Made by a program: the position numbers and the translations under genes. Shown piece after piece: positions 1 through 7,841 of a stretch of DNA of 14,446 bases; the first letter of the stretch is position 1; the number at the start of each line of letters is the position of its first letter. The stretch comes from Paraglomus occultum. Taxonomy: Eukaryota > Glomeromycota > Glomeromycetes > Paraglomerales > Paraglomeraceae. The stretch lies in assembly GCA_910592205.1 (NCBI GenBank), contig CAJVPJ010000935.1:1-14446 (forward strand), written 5' to 3'. The notes below the pieces were generated by a model. That model saw only the letters and a program-made list of their open reading frames with translations. It did no database searches and was not told the origin of the DNA.

Positions 1-451
1 CAGTTGCCAAGTTATTCCAACAGAGTTTAGAAGAGCTGGAACGTTTGATAACATGTTGTTTGGCGCCATATTGTAAAAGCGTAAAGCGTGTTGTTTACTT
101 ACAGGAGTCTTTAAATATCTAGAATCACGTGAAATATACGTGATTGTTTACGGCTGGACCTGTGACTTGTATTACAGGAAGTTATGTATGACGTCTCAAA
201 AGTTAACACCTAAAGTTCGTACTTGTTCTAAAGTTCGAAATAAAATTATCATACGTTTCAAAAACCTAATAATATTTAGTGCAAGCTTTGTCAATTTGAG
301 CTAGTTAGTTTTATTCATGCAGGCAGATAATTTTTTTTAACTAATTAGGCCTTGATGGATTTTGTTGCAAAGTATTTATTATGTTATTATACTAAATACC
401 TATTTATATAATTATTTGATCATTATTTAAAATTTTAAATCCATTTAAATA
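1..451. other. AT-rich intergenic sequence, no gene seen
   Basis: No reading frame of useful length and no RNA gene is visible. The only structured site is a perfect inverted repeat with 8-bp arms (aatcacgt / acgtgatt) around a 7-nt loop at 123-145; the left arm and loop overlap a CACGTG palindrome at 127-132. Confidence 0.6.
123..145. repeat. Short perfect inverted repeat containing CACGTG
   Basis: Arms at 123-130 and 138-145 are exact reverse complements, separated by gaaatat. CACGTG (127-132) is the E-box core bound by bHLH factors such as yeast Cbf1 and Pho4. No gene starts nearby, so a regulatory role is not supported; it could equally be a chance hairpin. Confidence 0.3.
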
Positions 452-571
452 ATGCCACAAAAAACGGAGAGACAAAAGCATACAAATCAATTATCTAGAA
501 AGAAAGACCGCTTTATCTCTCAAGGAGAATTAAAAAATACTATCATTGACACCCAAAGACCCCATCAATGA
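452..571 (+). pseudogene. Short basic 39-codon frame, possible N-terminal scrap of the transposon protein
   Basis: An ATG at 452 opens 39 codons ending in TGA at 569-571. The peptide is strongly basic and starts MPQKTERQKHTNQLSRKK. It lies on the same strand and about 290 bp upstream of the DUF7869-like transposase remnant at 857-1345. I suggest it may be the N-terminal end of that element's protein, with the middle deleted. No homology can be shown from the sequence alone, and the frame could be fortuitous. Confidence 0.2.
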
Positions 572-856
572 ATAAAAATCGTCATAATGGCACAGAGTTT
601 AAAAATTTTTTTGTAGAGCTGCGCACTACATATGATAAAATAAATTGATTTTATTGGTAAAAAATAAAAGTTACGTAAAATTTTACTCCAGGAAAAATTG
701 AAACAAAGTCGCGTCATTGTCGAGTATAGACTTCCGGCACCATATTCAAAAACAATTAGGTCATTCAAGTGTCAAACGTTATCAGTCATACTAGTCAACC
801 TTACAGCCACATCATAATCAGACTCTCATTTTATAGAATGTTTACTTTGTCTGGTT
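572..856. other. AT-rich spacer without a supportable gene
   Basis: The stretch is AT-rich with stops in all frames on the plus strand. The 67-codon minus-strand frame at 565-768 has a hydrophobic, low-complexity translation and overlaps the remnant region, so I do not call it. The end of the stretch (ttttgttgcag just before 864) would serve as an intron 3' end in front of the transposase-like frame. Confidence 0.4.
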
Positions 857-1345
857 TTGTTGCAGCATGCCCCAGATAAGCAAATTTATTATCTCAGTCT
901 GTGTAAAGTGCATTTATTTGGTATTCAAAATGAAGCAGTATGTGAACAAATTAAATATGTCCTTGATGAAGGCAAAATTATCAGCAAAGATTTTAATGGT
1001 ACTCTGAGCATGGTATTTGACGGAATGAAAAAAATTGAATAAAGGGTGAGAACATTTAAAGATCATTTGTGACAACATGGGTGGACAGAATAAAAATAAT
1101 GTTATTATTTTAATTAAATTTTATGGTGCCTGGGCATACTAGTGTGATGGCAGTTTTGGGTTGATTAAAAACTTCTATAGAAAAACAACAGTAGATTGTA
1201 TAGATCATATTGTTAAGGTTATGAAAAGATTGATTACAGCAGGATTAAACAAAGCCCAATGCTACAGAATGGCAAACACTTAGATTTTGATTCTGTGTTG
1301 GGAAATATACCCAAGAAGATGTATACAGGCTACACCATCAAATAA
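857..1345 (+). pseudogene. Degenerate DUF7869-like transposon protein
   Basis: Three successive frames carry pieces of one protein. Codons 857-1042 read KVHLFGIQNEAVCEQ...YVLDEG...FNGTLSMVFDGMKK and stop at 1040. A different frame from 1071 reads DNMGGQNKNN, a stop at 1140-1142, then CDGSFGLIKNFYRKTTVD...GLNKAQCY and a stop at 1281-1283. A third frame from 1268 reads NGKHLDFDSVLGNIPK and stops at 1343. The order K-V-x-L-F-G, D-N-x-x-G-Q-N-K-N-N, then D-G-x-F-G-x-I-K-x-x-Y-R-K matches, as I recall it, the family labelled DUF7869. That family is found in repetitive, transposon-associated genes of fungi and invertebrates. Intact copies have a GHTKF-type motif before the CDGSFG block, and this is absent here. 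Two in-frame stops and at least two frame changes show it is dead. Family assignment is from motif memory, not a search. Confidence 0.65.
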
Positions 1346-1741
1346 GACAAATAAGACAACGCAAGTACTGAAAACAGTTGTGTACTCCAAGCAATCGCTG
1401 ATATAGCGACGATTCTAACACGAAACTAATTGGGACCAATCGAAAATCCTCAGGTACGAGAAGCTAACGACCACTGTAGATTACAAGTAATAGGTATTCG
1501 CTTTTGATAAGGCATATATAAATTAACTCCATCCAATCGGGTTATTACCCAAAATTCAGTTAGACAACTGATAGAGAATGGCTGAGCAACCTTCTTATCC
1601 GTTTCGGCGGTCGGATTTCGCCTTCCTGGCAAATTCACGAAGAATGAATACAAATACGCGCCCACTAACAGTCGGCCGATGTCTGATTCAAGTTATTCAT
1701 TCAGAAGCCTGTGACTAATCGATTATTCGAACCTAGAGTTT
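1346..1741. other. Unassigned stretch, GC rising relative to the flanks
   Basis: No gene can be supported. A 71-codon minus-strand frame (1450-1665) is open but carries no recognisable motif. It lies just downstream of the minus-strand exon-like blocks that end at 1742, so it could be 3' UTR of that candidate, a further piece of it, or chance. The plus strand opposite also has a 46-codon frame starting at 1577 (MAEQPSYPFRRSDF...), also without motifs. Confidence 0.35.
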
Positions 1742-2760
1742 TCAACAGCTGCCAGAAGACAGTAACAACCGTCGAAGATTACATAATGGAATCAATGTGT
1801 GACCAGACTCGAACGCAAATTCAGATTTTCCGCATGCAGTCTACCACAGTTTGATAACAGGACCAAAATTGAAAGCAATCAGCCGACAAGAATCGCATGC
1901 AGATATCGCTATATGAAAGAGTATGTGTAGATAAAGTATTCTGTCCAGCAAGATACGTACCCTCAAGGACACCCCCAAATGTAAAATCACATCAAGACGT
2001 TCAATACGGTGGACCAGCTTGTGCAGGGAGTCTTCAGCGATTCTTATTTTTAACAAGATTGCTAAAAAATTACGCAAAAGCTCCTACGATTACACTCAGT
2101 ATGACAGCTTTGATATATTTTCCGATTGCATACTTCTCTCATAATTTCAATTTGCTTATCCCAATTTTGGACACAACTTTTAAATGCGATACTGCGGATA
2201 TGCTGCGGCCGAATACGATTGCTGCGGAGGCTACTACATTTGCTTTTAGAGAGGACAATGTATCCGATTAATCGGAAACTTGCAGTATTTACCTTCTCTT
2301 CCATGACCTGTTCGAGGTCCTGATTTTAATCTCATTTGGTATGGTGCGATCATAAAAAAGTTTAACAAACACAGCCCTGCGCCGCAAACAATCTATTGCG
2401 TTAAAGTTGAATGAAATGTCTGCGTTCTCAGCAACTTTATATAATAAACTTCAGTCGTAAACTAAACTTGTATGTAATACAATTAGCTTCAATCTTGATA
2501 TTGAAATGACAATGGAGGTTTCCGTAGTTAATATTAAGCAAGTCGCAGAGACGCTAATGTACCAATTCCGTTGTTATTATGCACATTCTTGGATCGTGCC
2601 ACGTTAGTGATATGTTATTGGCCGATACCTCATATTTCCGGAAGCGCACTAACCGATCAAAGTGGGGGGCATGTGCGAAATATTTGAGTGACCTGTTGAA
2701 GTTACCCTTTTCGATACCGGGGGCGGGTGGTCGGTATACGTTACTTAATAATAATGTCAA
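1742..2760 (-). other. Candidate intron-rich gene or remnant B, product unrecognised
   Basis: Read on the minus strand, five open blocks join in phase across GT-AG introns. Block 2760-2563 contains YFAHAPHFDRLVRFRKYE and ends at GAATTG|gtacat. Block 2426-2293 contains CLRRRAVFVKLFYDRTIPNE and ends at AG|gtaaat. Block 2230-2134 contains SCVQNWDKQIEIMRE before gtatgc. Block 2083-1961 contains SLHKLVHRIERLDVILHL before gtacgt. Block 1840-1742 ends in TGA at 1744-1742. Proposed introns are 136, 62, 50 and 120 nt, against 64-97 nt in RAD50 here. The translations look like a soluble helical protein with mixed charge. I recognise no family. The plus strand is also open over 1897-2271, which weakens the case. 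No convincing start was found. It may be a pseudogene, or the 3' half of the gene represented by the blocks at 3063-3645. Confidence 0.33.
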
Positions 2761-2776
2761 ACTTTTGAATGGATAA

Positions 2777-2995
2777 CTATTGCAATATTAGATCATCATC
2801 GATCCGAAACAGAGATCGTGGATGGGTATAATGCCTCCGATCAATAACAGGATGTACCATGTCATGAAAGCAATGACTGAACACGTGAGCTATTAATGAA
2901 GCAATATGAAATGGGCAGCTAACTTTATTTGCTCCTGCCAAGGTTTGCATACGAAACTGTAGATCTTCAATCACATATTCCCGTTCGCCAAGAAC
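2777..2995 (-). other. Minus-strand open block, possible exon
   Basis: After a TAA on the minus strand, 72 codons are open to a TAG at 2779-2777. The translation includes GEREYVIEDLQFRMQTLAG and HPVIDRRHYTHPRSLFRIDD, which is soluble and mixed-charge like the neighbouring blocks. It lies between the two exon-like clusters (3063-3645 and 1742-2760) and may connect them. I found no pair of good splice sites that joins it in phase to either side. Function unknown. Confidence 0.22.
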
Positions 2996-3062
2996 AGTTT
3001 ATGGACATTAAGGAGGGGGCCTAGAGTTTGGAAATAGATGTGTGTGCCAAGCGTTGGTATAC

Positions 3063-3645
3063 CTAAGTGTGTTTGATCGTCATTGGACAACTAATTATAG
3101 CAACAGGACGATATGATATCGTAGTATCAACAATCAACTGTGCTAAATCTGGGAAGTGAAAAACTAACGTCCACAGCCTATAACATATTAAAACTTAGAT
3201 AGAGGATGTCAGCATTGGCAAAACCCCCCTGTTTGTATACCAATTCACCACTTCACTTTGCCAAGCGGTAAAAGATATCTTAGCATTGATGAACCAATGT
3301 AAATTGGTTAAGGTTAAACTTTCGCACGGGTGCATATTATAACCAAACCTTACTAATGATGAGCAATCTGTATAAACGGATTCGGAGTATATGTCGGCGG
3401 CTAACTTCACCCAATGTCGATCAATCGGCTAAATTACTTCCGGCTTTCAGTGTGTAATATCAACAATGTACATGCTCCGGTTTACTAGACAAGTATGGAA
3501 ATCTGATGGTTTGTAAGCTTACGCCGGCAAAGAGAATGCGACAAATAACGTTATCGTTGCGTACGGCTTTCTTTTGAGCAGTGCTTTCATCGCATAGTTT
3601 TGTGTTTTTTGAATTTAAACGTCTATTGAGCATTAACTCTGTCAT
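3063..3645 (-). other. Candidate spliced gene or remnant A (about 116 codons), product unrecognised
   Basis: On the minus strand, starting at an ATG (3645-3643), four blocks join in phase. They are 3645-3523 (MTELMLNRRL...NDNVICRILFAG, then gtaagc), 3428-3354 (PIDRHWVKLAADIYSE..., then gtaagg), 3278-3241 (ISFTAWQSEVVN plus TG, then gtatac) and 3177-3066 (completing TGG, then LWTLVFHFPDLAQLIVD...). The last block meets TAG at 3065-3063. Introns would be 94, 75 and 63 nt with AG acceptors, matching RAD50 intron sizes in this window. The first block is open upstream to a TAG at 3705-3703, so it may not begin at this ATG. The TAG at the end lies directly before a good donor (gtatac), so it may be a nonsense mutation rather than a true stop. 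No family recognised. Confidence 0.33.
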
Positions 3646-3682
3646 TTTTCGTCGTGCTCGATCCAAATTACCTTTTTTGAAA

Positions 3683-4020
3683 TTAGAGCTAGAGTTTATT
3701 TGCTAATAATTTGGGATAATCTTTATAGAAATTCCTTAATATTTTAATTTTCTTTCTTTCTTTCTTCTTTCTTAGCTTACTCTAATGCCAATCTTTATTT
3801 AAACTTATCATTAGGCCTTGTCTATCATTTTCTTTCATAATCAACGATCGGTTTAGATTATCCAAATTAGGTTTGATTCCCTTGGCAATGCAAGTAGTCA
3901 AATTCCCTTTCTTGATCTCGTTTTCGGCGATTGTCATCACAGTCTGATATTTAATTAACTTTCTTTAGATATGGCCAATGAATTTATGTCCAAAATGCTA
4001 TAATTGACATCTTTACGAAT
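3683..4020 (-). pseudogene. Decayed minus-strand coding track of an unrecognised protein
   Basis: Protein-like sequence continues across stops and a frame change. The frame 4020-3955 reads RKDVNYSILDINSLAISKE and stops. One base out of register, 3953-3782 reads KLIKYQTVMTIAENEIKKGN...KPNLDNLNRSLIMKENDRQG...LNKDWH and stops at TAG (3784-3782); an ATG lies at 3937-3935. The same frame then reads on for 30 codons (SKLRKKKERKKIKILRNFYK, DYPKLLANKL) to TAG at 3691-3689. A second frame change leads into the NFKKGNLDRARRKMTEL block that opens candidate A. Continuity of lysine-rich, helix-like sequence through the stops suggests one ancestral reading frame, now broken. The TTTC-rich microsatellite at 3748-3773 encodes the KKKERKK part. 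It may belong to a transposon. No family is recognised. Confidence 0.35.
3748..3773. repeat. TTTC/TTC microsatellite
   Basis: Pyrimidine-only run of TTTC and TTC units. On the minus strand it is GAAA-rich and lies inside the decayed coding track, where it encodes a lysine/glutamate/arginine run. It may therefore be a former coding segment rather than a free microsatellite. Confidence 0.6.
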
Positions 4021-4138
4021 TTAGAAATCAAGATACGTGAAATCATTGAACTTACCAAAAGTAGTATATTAAAACAAAGGATAAGTCAAATTTAGAGTTT
4101 TTTCTCCGAGATGTGCGTTTGTGAGGAATTAATATTAT

Positions 4139-4201
4139 TACAGTCCTACCTCAGTTTAAAGTGGGCGAATAAAGACCCTCAAAACCTCAGTTTAAAGTGG
4201 G
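4139..4201 (+). mobile_element. Probable terminus of a pogo/Tigger-like DNA transposon
   Basis: The sequence TA (4139-4140) is followed by CAGTCCTACCTCAGTTTAAAG. An 18-bp segment, acctcagtttaaagtggg, occurs exactly at 4148-4165 and again at 4184-4201, a 36-bp period. A TA target, a CAG terminus, ACCTC a few bases in, and a repeated internal copy of the terminal motif are typical of pogo/Fot1/Tigger elements of the Tc1/mariner superfamily. The CAG points right, so the element would extend to higher coordinates. I found no inverted copy (ending GGACTG-TA) elsewhere in the window and no transposase, so it is a solo or truncated end. Confidence 0.45.
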
Positions 4202-4264
4202 GATATAAGTAAGAGTTTCAATAATCTTGAAACATCGAATGATACTTTCCGGCCAAACAATGTA

Positions 4265-4342
4265 ATGGCCTGATTTATTATGTATTTTATGGCCTGACTT
4301 TATGTATGGCCTGATTTTACGTATTAGTATGGTCTGATTTTA
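4265..4342 (+). repeat. Four degenerate repeats of ATGGCCTGATTTTA
   Basis: Near-copies begin at 4265, 4289, 4306 and 4329, with spacings of 24, 17 and 23 bp; a weaker fifth (atggcatgattttta) begins at 4392. They lie inside the presumed transposon end that starts at 4141 and could be subterminal transposase-binding repeats. That role is inferred from position only. Confidence 0.5.
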
Positions 4343-4455
4343 TTAACGTTTGACCAAATGATCAGACGTATTCATATCCATTCATACAGAAATGGCATGA
4401 TTTTTATTTGTGTGCATGGAAGTAGAATAGGGACATAACCGAGGTTGGGATACAA

Positions 4456-4472
4456 GGGGGGGGGGGGGGGGG
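4456..4472 (+). repeat. Homopolymer run of 17 G
   Basis: Seventeen consecutive G in otherwise AT-rich DNA. Such a run can fold as a G-quadruplex and is prone to slippage, so the exact length in the assembly is uncertain. Confidence 0.9.
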
Positions 4473-4479
4473 AGATATA

Positions 4480-4733
4480 ACGACCGTATTAGTATCATGT
4501 TCCGGATAATGGTTTAACGCCATTACCATTATAAACAATTTGTTGTAAAAACGGTAATAGACTTTATCATTGTCGTTACGTTACGTTTCTATCAATTTAA
4601 TTTGTATACTACGACAAGGATATACAGTTGCCTTCCTATCAAAAATAAAAAGAATGATGACAAAACTCATGCAACTAGTTCATTGTCTTTAACAAAGACA
4701 AATTTGCCTATTATGTGAACGTCTTGTGCTTTA
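4480..4733. other. AT-rich spacer, nothing recognised
   Basis: No frame, repeat or RNA gene stands out. This may be the internal remainder of the element whose end lies at 4141. Confidence 0.4.
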
Positions 4734-5440
4734 TTGTTTTTTCACACTCAACTTAGTAACAAACAGCGTCAATGCTCCTCTTACACAAACAAAGGGACGT
4801 TCCCGATTCGTAGATGGGATTATGTTACAGTCCTATATATCACATGCTCGCACATAAAAGAGATTATGGCAAGCTTTGGTCCTAAGCCTACGTCGACCTT
4901 GGCCAGAACTATTTGTCAGGCCCATCATCTTGCACGACAAATCTTGAGTTTGAAGATGACCGCAAACTAGTCATATTGCCCTAATGGCATGTTGTTTGTA
5001 TGCTGTGTGACTGTCTCAAACCAATGATAAATGAGGAACGTTTCTATTCAAACTTTATTACCAGCCACAAGTGCTATGGGATCTATAAGCCGAGAATGGG
5101 AAATCTTGACTCATCGAGAGAGATTTGCATACTTCTCCAAAAACCCTTACATGGGACATCAATGTTTGCATCTGCATACGGGGTTATCCGCATAAAATTG
5201 TCTGGAAATATAGCAAAATAAGTGTGAAATATATTATATCTCAGGTTCCATGAGAACTATCGAAAATCCACAGAGAATGACACTTATTTTACTAAGCAGC
5301 ATTCGCCCCGCCCTGCCCTCAGTCCGCCATGACTACTATGTATGCCGCAGTCCGAGATAATGATTATCAGAGATGGAAAAGGCAAACAAGAGGGCTCTGA
5401 AAGCCCGAGTTGAGGATTGTGGACGAGGGCAACTATCATG
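4734..5440. other. GC-raised stretch with short open frames, no gene supported
   Basis: Base composition is visibly less AT-rich than the flanks. Plus-strand frames are open at 4734-4970 and 5000-5221. An overlapping frame ends at about 4982 with LGQNYLSGPSSCTTNLEFED. A short ATG frame near 5330-5400 reads MTTMYAAVRDNDYQRWKRQ. None shows a motif I can name, and I could not join them with good splice sites. The stretch may be a decayed gene or transposon like the region at 1.7-4.0 kb. Confidence 0.3.
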
Positions 5441-6940
5441 AAAAGGCTAGCTAGATACAATAAAGACGTAAATGGACAATCATATACTAATAAGATTCAT
5501 ACATCGGCAGAAAACTACCCACATATTTGTCATTTGTTGTTTACCCCTCCACCTCCCACTCGCTGTGTATATGTGCATGGGAGAATGCTCGTGTGTAAGT
5601 ACCCAGATCGTGAAAGATAATAATAGTTAGTGATACGATTGTGTATAGCCAGGGTTTTCCCATGTTGCAAGATGTATGGTGCTTGATGATATAACATGAC
5701 AAAGCAACACGAAACAATTGTTATTCAAAGATTGAATGAACGGAAAAGAAGGGGAGGAGATATTTTATGTTAAACATGGTATACTATTCTATTAAAATCC
5801 ATAAACTGGGATTAATTTGTTAAGGCTAAAGTTGCCCTTCATAATTCGTTAACCTTTTTAGGAGTAGTCAAGTGGACAAACAGAGAATATCGATATGGTT
5901 TATTGCTTTATGGGTTAATGGGTTTTAGTCAGGTGATTTCACTTTCCCGGATGAATAATAATAAAAAGTTTGATATGGGCCTTTTGTTGGCAAATGTTTT
6001 GATTGATGTGAGATATTATTACTCTCATTCATTTGCATCTAGTCTGCTCTTCGACTCTCATTTTCCGCTCACACACTCGCACATGTCAGTGGGATACGAT
6101 TGGGGTGATGATGGTCATTTGAGCAGTACATCTTTGATATGAAACCCATTTTATTGGTACTAAATCAGACGATTAGTGCATTATACTGTTTTATTAGGGC
6201 CACCCAACGCTAACCAAACAATCACATGCCTACTATTTATGTCCTGCTGATACCAGAAATCAGAAGTCAGTCTAATGCATATGGGAAAATAATAAAAAAA
6301 ATGAAACAAATTGTTTGTTTGACAGCTAATTGGGATAATAATGGTCCTTGGAAGAAAAAAAAAATTTTTTTTTGCTGCGGATGCGGAAAATTCATGCGGG
6401 AAGTGATGGAACCGAAAACGAAAGATTTTTTAAAAGGAAATTATCGGGAATAGCGTAAACCCAATTAGCGAAGCAACAGATAATTCAACGTTTGGTGGTC
6501 AGCTCGGCTGCGTCCTCCTTCGTAGGAAAGCCTCCGTAGAAAAATGAAAAAATTTTTTACCCCAATCAATAACAGACGGGCAATAACATTCCTTTATAAC
6601 TACTGGCGCAGTCAGTACAACATTGGAATAACGTTCGTTTGAGATAGTTTAGAAATTTCTTTGGTGAACCAGACAACCAATGGTTGAAGCACTATATAAT
6701 GGAAATAGGAAAGAGTAATGAGTGGTACGATATACTAGAATGGGCATATGATAAAGAGAGGGGTGGCCGTAATTGTTGTAATTGTTTCTATTGTAAATTT
6801 ACATACTTGGTTATAGTTACTATTGTCATTTGTGATCTCGCAACACACGCCCCCATTTTTATTATATTCACAGTTGGTTTTTCCTCACTGGTCCCTCCCC
6901 AAAAGTGTTTGTTGTGTTGTGTTCTGCTGTAGAGCTATAC
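5441..6940. other. Long intergenic stretch, no gene supported
   Basis: Several short plus-strand frames (5903-6142, 6226-6453, 6684-6932) lack motifs and have AT-driven composition. The frame at 6226-6453 has an ATG start and ends CGCGKFMREVMEPKTKD, but its middle is translated from an A10T9 homopolymer junction at 6355-6373, which argues against coding. The 6604-6615 segment tggcgcagtcag resembles a tRNA A box but lacks a credible partner (see rejected items). Confidence 0.4.
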
Positions 6941-6948
6941 ATTTATAT

Positions 6949-6990
6949 TGTACATTATAATATATAACAATTATAATATATAATATGTAC
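6949..6990. repeat. AT-rich repeat with GTACAT/ATGTAC ends
   Basis: The 14-bp word attataatatataa occurs at 6954-6967 and again at 6970-6983. The block is bounded by gtacat and atgtac, giving an imperfect hairpin. It lies about 60 bp upstream of the TATA box of the receiver gene and may be an easily melted or nucleosome-poor promoter segment; that role is inferred. Confidence 0.45.
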
Positions 6991-7044
6991 GGCATCTATA
7001 TAAATTATATTACTACGGATAAAATTGATTCCCATTTCCTGGCC

Positions 7045-7054
7045 TATATATAAA
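7045..7054 (+). promoter_or_regulatory. TATA box of the receiver gene
   Basis: TATATATAAA at 7045-7054 is a full TATA consensus. About 25-30 nt downstream begins a 13-A run (7076-7088), near where transcription would start. From there to the ATG at 7380 the leader is A/C-rich, poor in G and has no ATG, as expected for a scanned fungal 5' UTR of about 300 nt. The start site itself is inferred. Confidence 0.55.
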
Positions 7055-7379
7055 CAAGAGTTCCCCCACACTTGCAAAAAAAAAAAAACCCACAAAATCT
7101 CTCTTCAACGGAAGAAAAACGAAAACACCATAGAACAACACCACATCACACTTCGCTACCATTAACAACAAAAGTCAAACAACAGATACAAACGACGCAA
7201 AGAAAGAACATTAACACTTTCGATATACAATAGCATTTTTATTATATATTTTGAATATATACATAAATACACGAAAAGTGCCACGCATTCAAACCTACAT
7301 CTTTCACGATATCGACTGACGGAAATCGTTAACCATATCTCCACACACGCCCACACCGACTTCACCGACGACTTCTCAC

Positions 7380-7841
7380 ATGCCAGCAATAACTTGCACA
7401 ACCATTCCACTTCCCGCAACATCACCGCCGTCTTCGCCAACAGACCGTCAAACTCCACGTATCAAATCACTTATTGTCGATGACAATGGAATAACTGCAA
7501 AAGTACTTTGCAAAATCCTATCAAAAGAATTCGGTTATTCGACTACGTGCGCGGTCAGCGGGAAGGAAGCGTTAGTGAAATTATCACAAGAAGTATTCGA
7601 CGTAATATTCATGGATATCGATATGCCCGAATTGAGTGGGATAGAAACAACGATGGCAATACACTCGAAAGGAAGCGTGGTGCTAGAAGCTAATCGGACC
7701 ATACCCATCATCGCCTATACAACAAATCCGTGCGATAGTAAATACTTTGAAGCAGGAATGAATGGATGGGTTGGCAAACCTGCTAATCAAATTACAGTGC
7801 GAAAGGAATTGGAAAGAGTTTGTATTTCAATGTCCAGTTGA
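7380..7841 (+). CDS. Stand-alone response-regulator receiver protein (REC, 153 aa)
   Basis: This is a phosphoacceptor protein of a two-component or phosphorelay pathway, expected to receive phosphate from a histidine-phosphotransfer protein or histidine kinase. Residues 1-27 are a Thr/Ser/Pro-rich tail; residues 28-150 form one CheY-like domain. The acidic pair is D34-D35 (LIVDDN), the phosphorylation site D79 (FMDIDMPELSG), the switch Thr T114 (IIAYTTN), the aromatic switch position W130, and the conserved Lys-Pro K133-P134 (GWVGKP). No kinase, DNA-binding or other output domain follows. The gene is intronless, unlike RAD50 nearby. The start is secure because it is the first ATG after the TATA box. 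Known fungal regulators Ssk1, Skn7 and Rim15 are much larger, so this is either a small early-fungal regulator or the receiver of a split system. Function beyond phosphoreception is unknown. Confidence 0.9.
   Translation: MPAITCTTIPLPATSPPSSPTDRQTPRIKSLIVDDNGITAKVLCKILSKEFGYSTTCAVSGKEALVKLSQEVFDVIFMDIDMPELSGIETTMAIHSKGSVVLEANRTIPIIAYTTNPCDSKYFEAGMNGWVGKPANQITVRKELERVCISMSS

Noticed and set aside
1897-2271. 124-codon plus-strand open frame
   Set aside because: It is the longest frame in the region but has no motif. It lies opposite three phase-consistent minus-strand exon candidates, and its translation changes character along its length. It cannot be fully excluded.
3063-3784. Two TAG codons directly before good splice donors, suggesting TAG might be read as an amino acid
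   Set aside because: Only two cases exist, both in sequence that looks decayed, and RAD50 and the receiver gene contain no in-frame TAG, so there is no evidence of a changed code.
3871-3890. ggtttgattcc, resembling a tRNA B box
   Set aside because: No A box or cloverleaf lies upstream, and the bases sit inside the decayed minus-strand coding track.
4825-4835. ttacagtccta, repeating the first bases of the transposon terminus at 4139
   Set aside because: The match covers only 11 bp in the same orientation and the ACCTCAG motif does not follow. Matches of this length are expected by chance in 14 kb.
6226-6453. 75-codon plus-strand frame with an ATG and a CGCGKF segment
   Set aside because: The centre is translated from an A10T9 run, the Cys-Gly-Cys-Gly piece is too short for a zinc motif, and no neighbour or homologue supports it.
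6604-6643. tRNA-like or SINE-like A box (tggcgcagtcag) followed by a weak B-box-like gttcgtttg
   Set aside because: The A box lacks its final GG, the B box matches poorly, and no acceptor or anticodon stem can be formed around them.
7162-7458. 98-codon minus-strand open frame over the receiver gene's leader and start
   Set aside because: It is the antisense shadow of the leader and the first codons of the receiver gene and shows no motif.
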